64,000 bases of DNA from Bacteroidaceae bacterium (GCA_017615835.1 JAFZZI010000006.1:22042-86041); one strand, 5' to 3'; shown: positions 39,475 through 48,402, counted from the stretch's first letter. Notes: generated by a model from the letters alone, not told the origin. Numbers and translations: made by a program.

Positions 39475-41658
39475 ATGAACGGTATTCTGTCCGATCCAAC
39501 CCTTTTCCTGAAAAAACAGCTTGAGTGCTGGCCTGAGGCACGGATAGCCTTTGAGGCATTGGACAAATTATGTCAGCGCACAATATCTTCCTCCGGCCTT
39601 TCCCTTCAGTACAATCCGGCAAGAATGGGTTCTACAGCGGCCCGTATTGACCCTGCTTCTATTGAGAAACGTCCCTGTTTCCTGTGCAGTGTCAACCGGC
39701 CGCAACAGCAGATTGCGTCAGATCTTGGTGACGGTTATGACTTGCTGGTCAACCCTTTTCCCATATTGAAAGACCATTTTACGGTAGTCAGCCGCCAGCA
39801 TCAGCCTCAGTCAGCCAGAGCCTGTTATGTCAAGATGCTTTCAGTTGCGTCCGTCCTGCCCGACAGGTATGTGGTCTTTTATAACGGGCCGAGGAGCGGA
39901 GCGTCGGCTCCGGACCATCTGCATTTCCAGTTCGGACTGGCCAAGGGCATTCCACTTATTGACAAGTTGCGTTGCAACGAGCTTCCTGACAAGGAGCGGT
40001 TTACGATAGCACCCTTTGGATTTCCCATAACAGTTGTCAGGCATGTCACGTCAGAAACGTTCCGTTCGTATCTGGATACTTTGACCATACTTGAGGGAGA
40101 TTATGAACCCCGTCTCAACATAATAGTCATGAAAAACCGTGACGAACTGCTGGCAGCCTTCATCCCACGTGGACGGCATCGTCCCGAATGCTATTATTCA
40201 GAGGGCGAAGAGCAGCGCGTCGTCAGTCCTGGAGCCCTTGACATGGCAGGTCTCATCATCACCCCCCGTAAGGAAGACTTCGAGAAACTCACTGAGAGCG
40301 AGATCCTGAACATATACAAAGAGGTTACACCTGGCCAGCCCGAGATACGTGTCGGTATAATGCATGGTGCCGGAATCAGTTTCACTCTTGACACCCCCTA
40401 CACTGACGGAACGGGGGTTTACAGCGGAGACATGGAGGCTTCTATGTCTTGTGGCGTCATCCTGTGGCAGAATGAAAAACACTCCTCGCTGGTGCTGAGG
40501 CCAGTCGAGGGGGTTGGACGGTTTACCCTTCACGGCGTTACGATAGGCAAGGAGTTCCACTGGGAGCGTCAGGAGAGTCAGAGTTTTGCCGGCAGTCTTG
40601 AAATTGTGCCTGATAATGACGGCCTTTGGGCCGTAAACTCACTTCCGGTAGAAGATTACCTGGCAAGTGTAGTATCGTCTGAGATGAATCCAGATGCACC
40701 GAAAGAGTTTCTGAAGGCTCATGCCGTGATCTCGCGTAGTTGGGTGCTGGCTCAGATTGAAGCTTCAAGGCATCACCATACCGAACCTGTGGAATCCGTA
40801 TCAGAGGATAAGGAAAGCATCCCTTGCAATCCCGACTGTCACATCAGATGGTACGACCATGACCAGCATACACTTTTCGACGTTTGCGCTGATGACCACT
40901 GCCAGCGTTATCAGGGCTTGTGCAAGATAAGCAATCCCAATGCCGTTAAGGCAGTAAACGAGACCTATGCTGAGACACTCACGTATGACGGACGTCTGTG
41001 TGATGCCCGTTTCAGCAAGTGTTGCGGAGGTTTGAGCGAACAGTTTGAAACTTGTTGGCAGGACCGTCATTTAGATTATCTCACCCCAGTACGCGATGCT
41101 TCTTTCACTGACCCTGCCATACCCGATCTCACTGACGAGGAACAGGCCGACAGGTGGATAAGAAGCAATCCTCAGTCCTTCTGCTCGCATCCCTCGGAAG
41201 ATGTGCTGCGCCATGTCCTGAACAATTACGACCGGGAAACCACTGGTTTTTACCGCTGGAGTGTACGCTATGAGGCAGAAAGCCTGTCCGAACTGTTTGA
41301 GCGCAAGTCTGGCATACACTTAGGCCGCATTACCTCACTGAAGCCCCTCAGACGCGGTCCCTCAGCCCGTATCTGGCTTCTGGAGATTACGGGGACAGAG
41401 GGTCGGGCCGTAATTGGCAAGGAACTTGAGATTAGACGAGTCCTTTCTGAATCGCATCTGTACAGCAGCGCATTCGTTGTCGATTCTGAAACCGGACACG
41501 ATGGCCTTCCGTCGGCTTTTGTGCTGACAGGTGCAGGGTGGGGGCACGGAGTGGGCCTGTGTCAGATAGGTGCCGCCGTGATGGGTGACAAAGGCTATAC
41601 CTACAAGGAGATACTGCGGCATTACTACCCTGGTACGTCACTGGGAAAATTCTATTGA
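39475..41658 (+). CDS. DUF4922 (HIT-like phosphorylase) - SpoIID/LytB fusion
   Basis: 727 residues. The N-terminal part (about 1-290) is a DUF4922/GalT-like nucleotidyl-phosphorylase: RPCFLCSVNRP (Cys-rich), NPFPILKDHFTVVS and DHLHFQFG (His148-x-His150-x-Gln152, the HIT-type active site). The C-terminal part (about 310-727) is a SpoIID domain: VEDYLASVVSSEM with the catalytic Glu403, LKAHAVISRSW, and GAGWGHGVGLCQIGA ... YYPGTSLG. SpoIID proteins are peptidoglycan lytic transglycosylases, usually exported, yet no signal peptide or membrane segment is visible. ATG 39475 is preferred over 39451. It is first in a five-gene operon with amino-sugar salvage genes. The combination is unusual; the cytosolic role of a SpoIID domain is unexplained. 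Confidence 0.85.
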   Translation: MNGILSDPTLFLKKQLECWPEARIAFEALDKLCQRTISSSGLSLQYNPARMGSTAARIDPASIEKRPCFLCSVNRPQQQIASDLGDGYDLLVNPFPILKDHFTVVSRQHQPQSARACYVKMLSVASVLPDRYVVFYNGPRSGASAPDHLHFQFGLAKGIPLIDKLRCNELPDKERFTIAPFGFPITVVRHVTSETFRSYLDTLTILEGDYEPRLNIIVMKNRDELLAAFIPRGRHRPECYYSEGEEQRVVSPGALDMAGLIITPRKEDFEKLTESEILNIYKEVTPGQPEIRVGIMHGAGISFTLDTPYTDGTGVYSGDMEASMSCGVILWQNEKHSSLVLRPVEGVGRFTLHGVTIGKEFHWERQESQSFAGSLEIVPDNDGLWAVNSLPVEDYLASVVSSEMNPDAPKEFLKAHAVISRSWVLAQIEASRHHHTEPVESVSEDKESIPCNPDCHIRWYDHDQHTLFDVCADDHCQRYQGLCKISNPNAVKAVNETYAETLTYDGRLCDARFSKCCGGLSEQFETCWQDRHLDYLTPVRDASFTDPAIPDLTDEEQADRWIRSNPQSFCSHPSEDVLRHVLNNYDRETTGFYRWSVRYEAESLSELFERKSGIHLGRITSLKPLRRGPSARIWLLEITGTEGRAVIGKELEIRRVLSESHLYSSAFVVDSETGHDGLPSAFVLTGAGWGHGVGLCQIGAAVMGDKGYTYKEILRHYYPGTSLGKFY

Positions 41659-41661
41659 ATT

Positions 41662-43104
41662 ATGGCAAGAGACGAGATACTCGAATCGCTTTACGAAACA
41701 TATTCCGGAGTCAGGGCCGACAGTTCCGAGCGGCTTACCCAATCCGGTTCAGACCGTGAGTACTTTCGGATGAAAGGGCAGGGAGGAACAGTGATAGGAG
41801 TGGTGGGGACATCAGCCGAAGAGAACAGGGCTTTCTGCAGTATCTGCAGACACTTCAATTCCAAAGGACTTCCTGTACCAAGTCTGCTTGCAGTAAGCGG
41901 TGACTTCAGCCGTTACCTGCAGAGTGACCTGGGTGATCTGTCACTTTACGATGCACTGGAACAATGCCGAACATCGGGCGTTTATGATCCTCAGTCCGTC
42001 ACACTTCTCGAGAAGGTCGTACGGATACTTCCCGATTTTCAGTTCAAGGGTGCAGAAGGGATGGACTTCACCATATGCTATCCGGTCGGGTCGTTCGATC
42101 ACCGCAGTGTCATGTGGGACCTCAACTACTTCAAGTACTGTTTCCTGAAACCTTCGGGAGTGGAGTTTCACGAGGCACGTCTTGAGAATGGCTTTGAAGC
42201 TCTTGCCTCAATGCTCCTTGAGGGAAGTCCATACGATACGTTCATGTACCGCGACTTTCAGTCCCGCAATATAATGGTCTGCAACGGTGAACCATGGTTC
42301 ATCGACTTCCAGGGAGGCAGGCGCGGTCCGGTCATGTATGACATCGTATCATTCCTCTGGCAGGCTCGGGCTGCATATCCAGAAGAACTGAGAAGTCACT
42401 TGCTGGATGTCTATATTGACTCCGTATCACGCTATATCGCAATTGACCGTGCTGCCTTCTCCGCCAAGGTCCGGTTATTCACTCTTTTCCGGACCCTTCA
42501 GGTGCTTGGCGCATATGGTTACAGGGGCAACTTCGAACGTAAATCCGCCTTCCTTCAGTCGGTACCTCAGGCTTTGGCCAATCTTGGCAGTCTGCTCGAT
42601 ATCCTTGATGGCGATTCACTTCAGTATCTGGCATCAGTACTCCTCCAGCTTATCGGGTTGCCCCGGTATTCTCAGATGCCATCCATTGTTCCCGATATAC
42701 TCACAGTGCGCATTACCAGCTTTTCGTTCCGCAAGGGTATCCCTGAGGACTGCAGCGGCAACGGCGGCGGTTTTGTCTTCGATTGCCGAAGCATGAAGAA
42801 TCCCGGTCTGTATGACCGTTACAAGATGCTTGACGGAACTTCGCCTGAAGTTATAGGGTTCCTTGACAGTCAGGGCGAAATCCAAAAGTATATGGAGAGC
42901 GTCATCGGACTGGTTGATCCTGCCGTGGAAAAATACCTGAGCCGCGGTTTCACAAACCTCGCCGTCAACTTCGGCTGTACCGGCGGCCGTCACAGGTCTG
43001 TCTGCTGTGCCGAGCGTCTGGCAACACATCTGCATGATGTTTACGGTAACCGCATCAAGGTGCTGCTCCACCATCGTGAAATGAAATCCACACGCGAACT
43101 ATGA
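41662..43104 (+). CDS. AmgK-like amino-sugar kinase fused to a RapZ C-terminal domain
   Basis: 480 residues in two parts. The N-terminal domain (about 1-330) is an aminoglycoside-phosphotransferase-fold kinase with YRDFQSRNIMV (catalytic Asp and Asn near residues 197-202) and FIDFQGGRRGPVMYDI (metal site), as in AmgK, the anomeric MurNAc/GlcNAc kinase. The C-terminal domain (about 345-480) matches the RapZ C-terminal region, with GCTGGRHRSVCCAERL near residue 436. In E. coli this domain binds GlcN6P and controls GlmS synthesis. It sits 3 nt after the DUF4922-SpoIID gene; its stop overlaps the next start (ATGA). Likely role: MurNAc/GlcNAc 1-kinase with built-in amino-sugar sensing. Confidence 0.85.
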   Translation: MARDEILESLYETYSGVRADSSERLTQSGSDREYFRMKGQGGTVIGVVGTSAEENRAFCSICRHFNSKGLPVPSLLAVSGDFSRYLQSDLGDLSLYDALEQCRTSGVYDPQSVTLLEKVVRILPDFQFKGAEGMDFTICYPVGSFDHRSVMWDLNYFKYCFLKPSGVEFHEARLENGFEALASMLLEGSPYDTFMYRDFQSRNIMVCNGEPWFIDFQGGRRGPVMYDIVSFLWQARAAYPEELRSHLLDVYIDSVSRYIAIDRAAFSAKVRLFTLFRTLQVLGAYGYRGNFERKSAFLQSVPQALANLGSLLDILDGDSLQYLASVLLQLIGLPRYSQMPSIVPDILTVRITSFSFRKGIPEDCSGNGGGFVFDCRSMKNPGLYDRYKMLDGTSPEVIGFLDSQGEIQKYMESVIGLVDPAVEKYLSRGFTNLAVNFGCTGGRHRSVCCAERLATHLHDVYGNRIKVLLHHREMKSTREL

Positions 43105-43844
43105 ATGCACTGGTACTTGCTGCAGGACTTGGCACACGCCTTGGCCCTTACACGGCCCACAGGCCAAAAGCTCTGGTCGAAGTTTCCGGGCGCACCATGC
43201 TTGAACTTCAGCTTACAAATCTCCGTCGCGCAGGATTCAACCGGGTCGCGGTCAACATACATCACTTTGCCGATATGGTAATTGATTACCTCTCTGCCAA
43301 CGGCAACTTCGGAATGGACATTCTTGTCTCCGATGAGAGCGGACATCTGCTTGACACTGGCGGTGGAATACGTCAGGCTTTTCATCTGTTTGGTGATGAT
43401 GCTCCGCTTCTGGTGCACAACGTCGATATTTTTTCAACGACCGATCTTCGTGCCTTATACGAAGGGCACATTGCCAGCGGAGCCGATGCGACCTTGCTTA
43501 CTGCCGACCGTCAGACATCCCGTCATCTTCACTTCAACGACTCGATGCGGCTGTGCGGATGGAGCGATGACCGAAGCGGAGTCATACTCTCGCCATTTCC
43601 CGATTTTGACCCCTCACTGTGCCGGCCACTGGCATTTCAGGGCATACATGTGCTTTCGCGCAATCTGTTGTCCGTTCTTGACAGTGTGGCCGAACAGAGT
43701 TTCAGCATTACCGGGTTCTATGTTGACAACGCAGACCGTCTCGATTTGAGGGCAGTAACCTGCAATGCTTCTGACTGGGTTGATGCAGGCAAACCCGATA
43801 CACTTGAGAAAGCAGCGAAAATTGTACATTTGCATTATGAATGA
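43101..43844 (+). CDS. MurU-like sugar-1-phosphate nucleotidyltransferase
   Basis: 247 residues. The nucleotidyltransferase signature ALVLAAGLGTRLGPYTAHRPKALVEV (residues 3-28) contains the G-x-G-T-R-L-x-P and P-K motifs; further on are NVDIFSTTDL (metal-binding Asp) and VDNADRLDLRAV. The length matches the short MurU-type enzymes (about 220-250), which convert MurNAc-1-P plus UTP to UDP-MurNAc, rather than long GlmU. Coupling to the AmgK-like kinase by ATGA overlap strongly supports an AmgK-MurU salvage pair. The 3' end overlaps the permease gene by 8 nt. Confidence 0.85.
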   Translation: MNALVLAAGLGTRLGPYTAHRPKALVEVSGRTMLELQLTNLRRAGFNRVAVNIHHFADMVIDYLSANGNFGMDILVSDESGHLLDTGGGIRQAFHLFGDDAPLLVHNVDIFSTTDLRALYEGHIASGADATLLTADRQTSRHLHFNDSMRLCGWSDDRSGVILSPFPDFDPSLCRPLAFQGIHVLSRNLLSVLDSVAEQSFSITGFYVDNADRLDLRAVTCNASDWVDAGKPDTLEKAAKIVHLHYE

Positions 43845-45099
43845 CAGAAAAGTCTGGAGTTGGGTTCCTACACTCTATTTTGCCGAGGGCTTCCCTTATG
43901 TGCTTGTTGTGACCATCTCGGTACTTATGTACAAACAATTGGGCCTCGACAACGCCATGGCCACATTCTATACCGGGTGGCTCTATTTGCCATGGGTAAT
44001 CAAGCCTCTTTGGAGTCCGTTCGTTGACCTTGTACGTACCAAACGCTGGTGGGTGCTGACGATGCAGTTCACGCTAGGTGCAGGTCTGGCCGGTATTGCC
44101 TTCTTTATTCCGACAAGCGGATTCCTGCAGTGGACTCTCGCAATATTCTGGCTGATGGCGTTCAGCAGCGCTACCCATGATATTTCAATAGACGGCTTTT
44201 ACATGCTGTGTCTCTCCGACAGTCAACAGGCTTTTTTCGCAGGGATACGCAATACGGCCTACCGTATTGCTACAATTGCGGGTCAGGGCGGTCTTCTCAT
44301 ACTTGTCGGCCTGATTGAAAAGCGCACCGGAACTGTTGTCAGGGCATGGAGTGTTTCGTTCCTTATTGCCGCCGCTCTCATGCTTTCACTTTCCGCTTAC
44401 CATCTCTTCATCCTGCCGAAGACCGAACAGGATAATACTGAGAAACATACAGTGCGAACATTGCTGAAAGGCTTCGCCGACACTTTCGTCAGTTATTTCC
44501 GCAAGCCATATATACTGAGGGCTCTGCTCTTCATCCTATTCTTCAGGCTTGCTGAAGCACAGCTTGCACGTGTCTGCCCTCTTTTCCTGATTGATTCCGT
44601 CGATGAAGGAGGCTTGGGCCTAACGACCGACCAGGTGGGCTTTGCTCAAGGTACCATGGGAGTAATCGGACTGCTGTTGGGTGGCATAATAGGCGGTGCA
44701 GCAGTGTCCAAAGGCGGTTTGGGAAGGTGGCTCTGGCCCATGGTGCTGGCAATCTCGGTCCCTGATCTGGTATATGTATACCTGAGTTTCTTCCCGACAC
44801 AGAACATTACTCTCATAACAATACTGATACTTATTGAGCAGTTCGGTTACGGATTCGGCTTTACGGGCTATACTCTCTACCTTATCTACTTCTCCCGTGG
44901 AGCCCAACGCACATCCCACTATTCCATCAGCACAGGTATAATGGCTTTGGGCATGATGCTTCCGGGAATGGTCTCGGGGTATCTTCAGCAACTGATGGGA
45001 TACAGAATCTTCTTTATTTGGATTGTCGCGTGCTGTGCGGTAACATTCATAGTATCTGCACTGATCAGGTTTGACAGGGATTTCGGAAAAAAACAATAG
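43837..45099 (+). CDS. AmpG-like MFS permease
   Basis: 420 residues with about twelve membrane helices. It begins VWSWVPTLYFAEGFPYVLVVTISVLMYKQLG, the AmpG-type N-terminus, and includes WLMAFSSATHDISIDGFY, which fits the conserved D-x-x-x-D-G motif of AmpG/SLC33-like permeases. AmpG imports GlcNAc-anhydroMurNAc peptides; relatives in Tannerella import MurNAc. ATG 43837 overlaps the MurU-like gene by 8 nt, and the BadF kinase gene follows 7 nt after its stop, so it is embedded in the salvage operon. The substrate is inferred from this context. Confidence 0.85.
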   Translation: MNDRKVWSWVPTLYFAEGFPYVLVVTISVLMYKQLGLDNAMATFYTGWLYLPWVIKPLWSPFVDLVRTKRWWVLTMQFTLGAGLAGIAFFIPTSGFLQWTLAIFWLMAFSSATHDISIDGFYMLCLSDSQQAFFAGIRNTAYRIATIAGQGGLLILVGLIEKRTGTVVRAWSVSFLIAAALMLSLSAYHLFILPKTEQDNTEKHTVRTLLKGFADTFVSYFRKPYILRALLFILFFRLAEAQLARVCPLFLIDSVDEGGLGLTTDQVGFAQGTMGVIGLLLGGIIGGAAVSKGGLGRWLWPMVLAISVPDLVYVYLSFFPTQNITLITILILIEQFGYGFGFTGYTLYLIYFSRGAQRTSHYSISTGIMALGMMLPGMVSGYLQQLMGYRIFFIWIVACCAVTFIVSALIRFDRDFGKKQ

Positions 45100-45106
45100 A
45101 CATCAA

Positions 45107-45952
45107 ATGAATCTTATAGTTGACAGCGGCTCCACCAAGACCGACTGGAGCTTTTGCAAGGGACGTGAAATATTGAAGGCCGTAAGGACTCAGGGCATAA
45201 ACCCGTGCCACCAGGACCGCGAGACAATCATTATGATCATAGGTGATGAGTTAATGACCGAGTTGGACGGTATCAGTCCGGCCGACGTGGAAAGCATGTA
45301 CTTTTACGGTTCCGGATGCGCTACAAAAAACATCTGTTCAGATATGCGTACTCTGCTCAAGAGTATCTTCATGAATGCCAGGGTCGAGGTCGCGAGCGAT
45401 ATGCTCGGTGCGGCACGTGCCCTTTGCGGTCATTCCGAAGGTATAGCCTGTGTACTTGGAACCGGCTCAAACTCGTGTCTTTATGATGGCAGCCGCATAG
45501 TTGATCAGATACCTTCGCTTGGATATATCCTGGGTGATGAAGGCAGCAGTGCAGCCCTCGGACGCCGCTTGATCAGCGATTGCCTGAAGCGGCAGTTGCC
45601 CGACGAGGTTGCCTCGGAATTTCTTTCGCGCTATGGTCTCAGCCACGATATCATTATCGAGAATGTCTACCGCAAGCCTATGGCCAACCGATACATGGCC
45701 GGATTCGCACTTTTTCTTGCTGAAAAACGCAACATTGACGAAGTTCACAACCTGCTTGTCAACTGTTTCCGCGAATTCTTCCAACGTAACGTCATGAACT
45801 ACCACAAACCGTGGCTGCCTGTCAACTTTGTCGGCTCGCTTGCTGCTACTTTTTCAAGCGAACTCTCCGAGGCAGCCGAGTCGCTGGGCATGACAGTCGG
45901 AACCATTTTGCGAAGTCCGATGGAGGGCCTTGAAGATTTTCACGCCTCCTGA
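45107..45952 (+). CDS. BadF/BadG-type N-acetylglucosamine (or MurNAc) kinase
   Basis: 281 residues of the ASKHA fold. Phosphate-1 motif LIVDSGSTKTDWSF at residues 3-16, phosphate-2 region CVLGTGSNSCLYDG and the adenosine region VGSLAATFSSEL. The family includes eukaryotic-type GlcNAc kinases and the bacterial MurK of Clostridium and Tannerella, which phosphorylate GlcNAc or MurNAc at O6. As the last gene of the operon it would give a second fate, 6-phosphorylation into catabolism or GlmS metabolism, beside the 1-phosphate route of the AmgK/MurU-like enzymes. It is followed by a perfect hairpin at 46001-46035. Confidence 0.88.
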   Translation: MNLIVDSGSTKTDWSFCKGREILKAVRTQGINPCHQDRETIIMIIGDELMTELDGISPADVESMYFYGSGCATKNICSDMRTLLKSIFMNARVEVASDMLGAARALCGHSEGIACVLGTGSNSCLYDGSRIVDQIPSLGYILGDEGSSAALGRRLISDCLKRQLPDEVASEFLSRYGLSHDIIIENVYRKPMANRYMAGFALFLAEKRNIDEVHNLLVNCFREFFQRNVMNYHKPWLPVNFVGSLAATFSSELSEAAESLGMTVGTILRSPMEGLEDFHAS

Positions 45953-46000
45953 CAACGGCCTTGGTGTGGTAGTGTCCTTAATTCTTAGAGTGGAATAAAC

Positions 46001-46035
46001 CAGAGAGTGCCGGCAGTCAATGCCGGCACTCTCTG
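46001..46035. terminator. Perfect 15-bp hairpin between convergent genes
   Basis: CAGAGAGTGCCGGCA (46001-46015) and TGCCGGCACTCTCTG (46021-46035) pair perfectly around a GTCAA loop. It sits between the salvage operon (plus) and a lipoprotein gene (minus). Neither side has a proper T-run, so termination may be by another mechanism. Confidence 0.65.
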
Positions 46036-46080
46036 ATATGTACCACCACCGTCAATCGGACGGCAGCGTAACGGCTGTCA

Positions 46081-47214
46081 TTATTTCAGCATGTTCATCG
46101 TCCTTGACAACTCAAGCTTCTTCTCGGCGCTTGACAACGGCCTTCTTGCAGGACCGTAATATTCTTCGCTCTTCTCATCCACGTTCTTGGTTGCTTCCTC
46201 AATTGCCTTCTTTACATCATCGGCAGTTCTTCCGGTACCGGTCAACTCAAACTCCAATACCTTGTACTTGAGTTGTGAAATATCCTCTCTGCCATGATTG
46301 GAAGGTTCGTCACCGGGGAACTCGCCAGATGCGGGGTTCGTGCCGACACTGATGCCGCTGTTGATGAGGTTTCCCTGATAACGTGCGGAAACACCCCACT
46401 TGGTAGGCTCTGATGACGTGTTGCAGTTTTCGTACATGTCGAGGTATATTGTGTATTTGCCGTCGCAGACAAAATCTTCATTAAAGACGATGTTTTCATT
46501 GTTGAGTCCGTCAATACTACATGCTGCATTAGAGTCATGGTCAAGTCCGAACATTAAGAATTGCTTATAGAACTCTTCTTCGTTGAATCCATTCCAATCG
46601 AAATTAGGATCCTCCATAAGCTCTTTGTACTTCTTCTGATACTCTACGTAGTTGATGACTCCTGTGTTACCATAGAATATATGGAAATCAAACGGAGTTA
46701 CCACATGCAGGTCAACGTCCTTTTCGTTGCTGAAGGTCAGGTTGATAGCCAGGTCACCCGAAAGGCTCTCCACATACTTGACACTGCAGGTCACAGCAGG
46801 AGTGACCTCTCCGTTGGGAGTTACACCGGAAATCTGCAAGTTCATGTTCTGGGAAAGGTCAGCGCCCATGTCCAACACGACAGTGTAGGTGATTTCGGCA
46901 CGTGTGGGTGTTACGGGAACTTCCCAGTATCCGTCTTGTCCGCTCATTGAGACAATGACCTTCTCAAGTTCAACCGGGCTGGTGATGTTGATGAAATTCT
47001 GACCTCCGGCCAATACCATATCGTTCATGCTTGCCTGAATGGGCTGGGTGATGGTCGGCTCAGGAACGGCCTCGTTCTTGAATTCGGCTTTCTCGGCAGA
47101 GAAGAAGTTGCGGGCATACGATTCGATGGCGCTCTCGGCTTCATCTCCTTTGCTGCAACTGAATAGCGCGATGGACAAAACGGCCATCATAGCTGCGAAA
47201 TAGAATTTTTTCAT
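46081..47214 (-). CDS. Lipoprotein with DUF2135-like domain
   Basis: 377 residues. The lipoprotein signal ends at IALFSC (Cys20). Residues 30-150 look like a beta-rich, Ig-like region (ITSPVELEKVIVSMSG). A following part with NEKDVDLHVVTPFDFHIFYGN resembles the D-x-D-L-H-V ... I-Y-Y-x-N signature of DUF2135/YfaP-type domains, with an acidic insertion and CDGKYTIYLDMYENC. The C-terminus has a helical tail (DDVKKAIEEATKNVDEKSEEYYG). The DUF2135 assignment rests on this motif only. Expected to be anchored in the outer or inner membrane and facing the periplasm or surface. No partner genes; function unknown. Confidence 0.7.
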   Translation of the reverse strand: MKKFYFAAMMAVLSIALFSCSKGDEAESAIESYARNFFSAEKAEFKNEAVPEPTITQPIQASMNDMVLAGGQNFINITSPVELEKVIVSMSGQDGYWEVPVTPTRAEITYTVVLDMGADLSQNMNLQISGVTPNGEVTPAVTCSVKYVESLSGDLAINLTFSNEKDVDLHVVTPFDFHIFYGNTGVINYVEYQKKYKELMEDPNFDWNGFNEEEFYKQFLMFGLDHDSNAACSIDGLNNENIVFNEDFVCDGKYTIYLDMYENCNTSSEPTKWGVSARYQGNLINSGISVGTNPASGEFPGDEPSNHGREDISQLKYKVLEFELTGTGRTADDVKKAIEEATKNVDEKSEEYYGPARRPLSSAEKKLELSRTMNMLK

Positions 47215-47292
47215 AACTCAATCGGTTTTATTTGGTTGTTTAAGTGATGATAAGCTTTGTCACGTTGCCCGTAAGGATATGTGTTTTTTTGT

Positions 47293-47300
47293 TAATTTTG
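47293..47300 (+). promoter_or_regulatory. -7 element for rlmN
   Basis: TAATTTTG matches TAnnTTTG, 28 bases before the GTG start at 47329. It supports a short leader and therefore the GTG start. Confidence 0.5.
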
Positions 47301-47328
47301 CATGATTCAGTGAAAAAAGTGAAAGACA

Positions 47329-48381
47329 GTGGATAAAACATTGGAAAAAAGAGAGACTCTCGTGGGTATGACACTCACCCGGCTCAGGGGTCTTGCCGCA
47401 GAATTGGGAATGCCAGGGTTCGCGGCCGGACAGATTGCCGGCTGGCTTTACGGACGAAAGGTGCAGTCGGTCGATATGATGAGCAATATCTCTCTTAAGT
47501 TCCGCTCGCTGTTGTCAGAACGGTACGACATGGGGTTGCTTGGACCGGTCGGTTGTGTTGAGTCGGCTGACGGTACAAAGAAGTATCTTTTCCCGGTTGC
47601 AGGCGGTCGAACTGTAGAGTCTGTATACATTCCTGACGGTGACAGAGCCACATTGTGCATTTCATCGCAGGTTGGCTGCAAGATGGGTTGCGTATTTTGT
47701 ATGACTGGTCGCCAGAAGTTTGCCTACAGCCTTACGGCAGGCGAAATTCTGAATCAGATTTTGTCTCTGCCCGAGAGGGAGAGCCTGACAAATATAGTCT
47801 TCATGGGTATGGGCGAACCTCTTGACAATATCCAGAATGTTCTTGATGCAGTCGGGATCCTGACCTCTGAGTGGGGCTTCGGCTGGAGTCCGCACAGGAT
47901 TACGGTCTCCACTGTCGGGTTGCGCCGTGAACTGCGCCGGCTGGCCGGCGAGTGCGAATGTCATGTGGCAGTCAGCCTGCATGCACCGACTCCGGAGAAG
48001 CGGCAGATGCTTGTTCCTGCCGAGAAAGCATTCTCCATGACTGAACTGATAGAGGTGCTGAGGGGTTATGATTTTACACATCAGAGACGTCTCAGTTTCG
48101 AGTACACAATGTTCGAAGGGGTCAACGACTCGGAGGCTGACGCAAGGCTGCTGGTCAAGGCTCTGGAGGGTTTAAGTTGCCGGGTGAATCTTATACGTTT
48201 CCATGTCATTCCGGACAGTAACCTCAGACCGTCACCGGAACCCAGGATGCTGGCCTTCCGGAACTGGCTGACAGGACATGGTGTCTTTGCAACGATAAGA
48301 GCCTCGCGCGGTGAGGATGTCTGGGCTGCATGCGGAATGCTGAACACGGCATCGAAAGATAAAAAAGAATTGCTATCTTAG
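47329..48381 (+). CDS. rlmN: 23S rRNA (adenine-2503-C2)-methyltransferase RlmN
   Basis: 350-residue radical-SAM enzyme. The cluster motif is CKMGCVFCMTG (Cys117, Cys121, Cys124, C-x3-C-x2-C); GMGEPLDN binds SAM; the second catalytic cysteine lies in VWAACGML near the C-terminus. It methylates A2503 of 23S rRNA, and often A37 of tRNAs, through a methylated-cysteine intermediate. The proposed start is GTG at 47329; the next in-frame ATG would begin MTLTRLRGLAAELG and is also possible. DUF4837 and pdxA genes follow on the same strand. Confidence 0.96.
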   Translation: MDKTLEKRETLVGMTLTRLRGLAAELGMPGFAAGQIAGWLYGRKVQSVDMMSNISLKFRSLLSERYDMGLLGPVGCVESADGTKKYLFPVAGGRTVESVYIPDGDRATLCISSQVGCKMGCVFCMTGRQKFAYSLTAGEILNQILSLPERESLTNIVFMGMGEPLDNIQNVLDAVGILTSEWGFGWSPHRITVSTVGLRRELRRLAGECECHVAVSLHAPTPEKRQMLVPAEKAFSMTELIEVLRGYDFTHQRRLSFEYTMFEGVNDSEADARLLVKALEGLSCRVNLIRFHVIPDSNLRPSPEPRMLAFRNWLTGHGVFATIRASRGEDVWAACGMLNTASKDKKELLS

Positions 48382-48402
48382 CAGAAACTGCCACGGTTAT
48401 GG

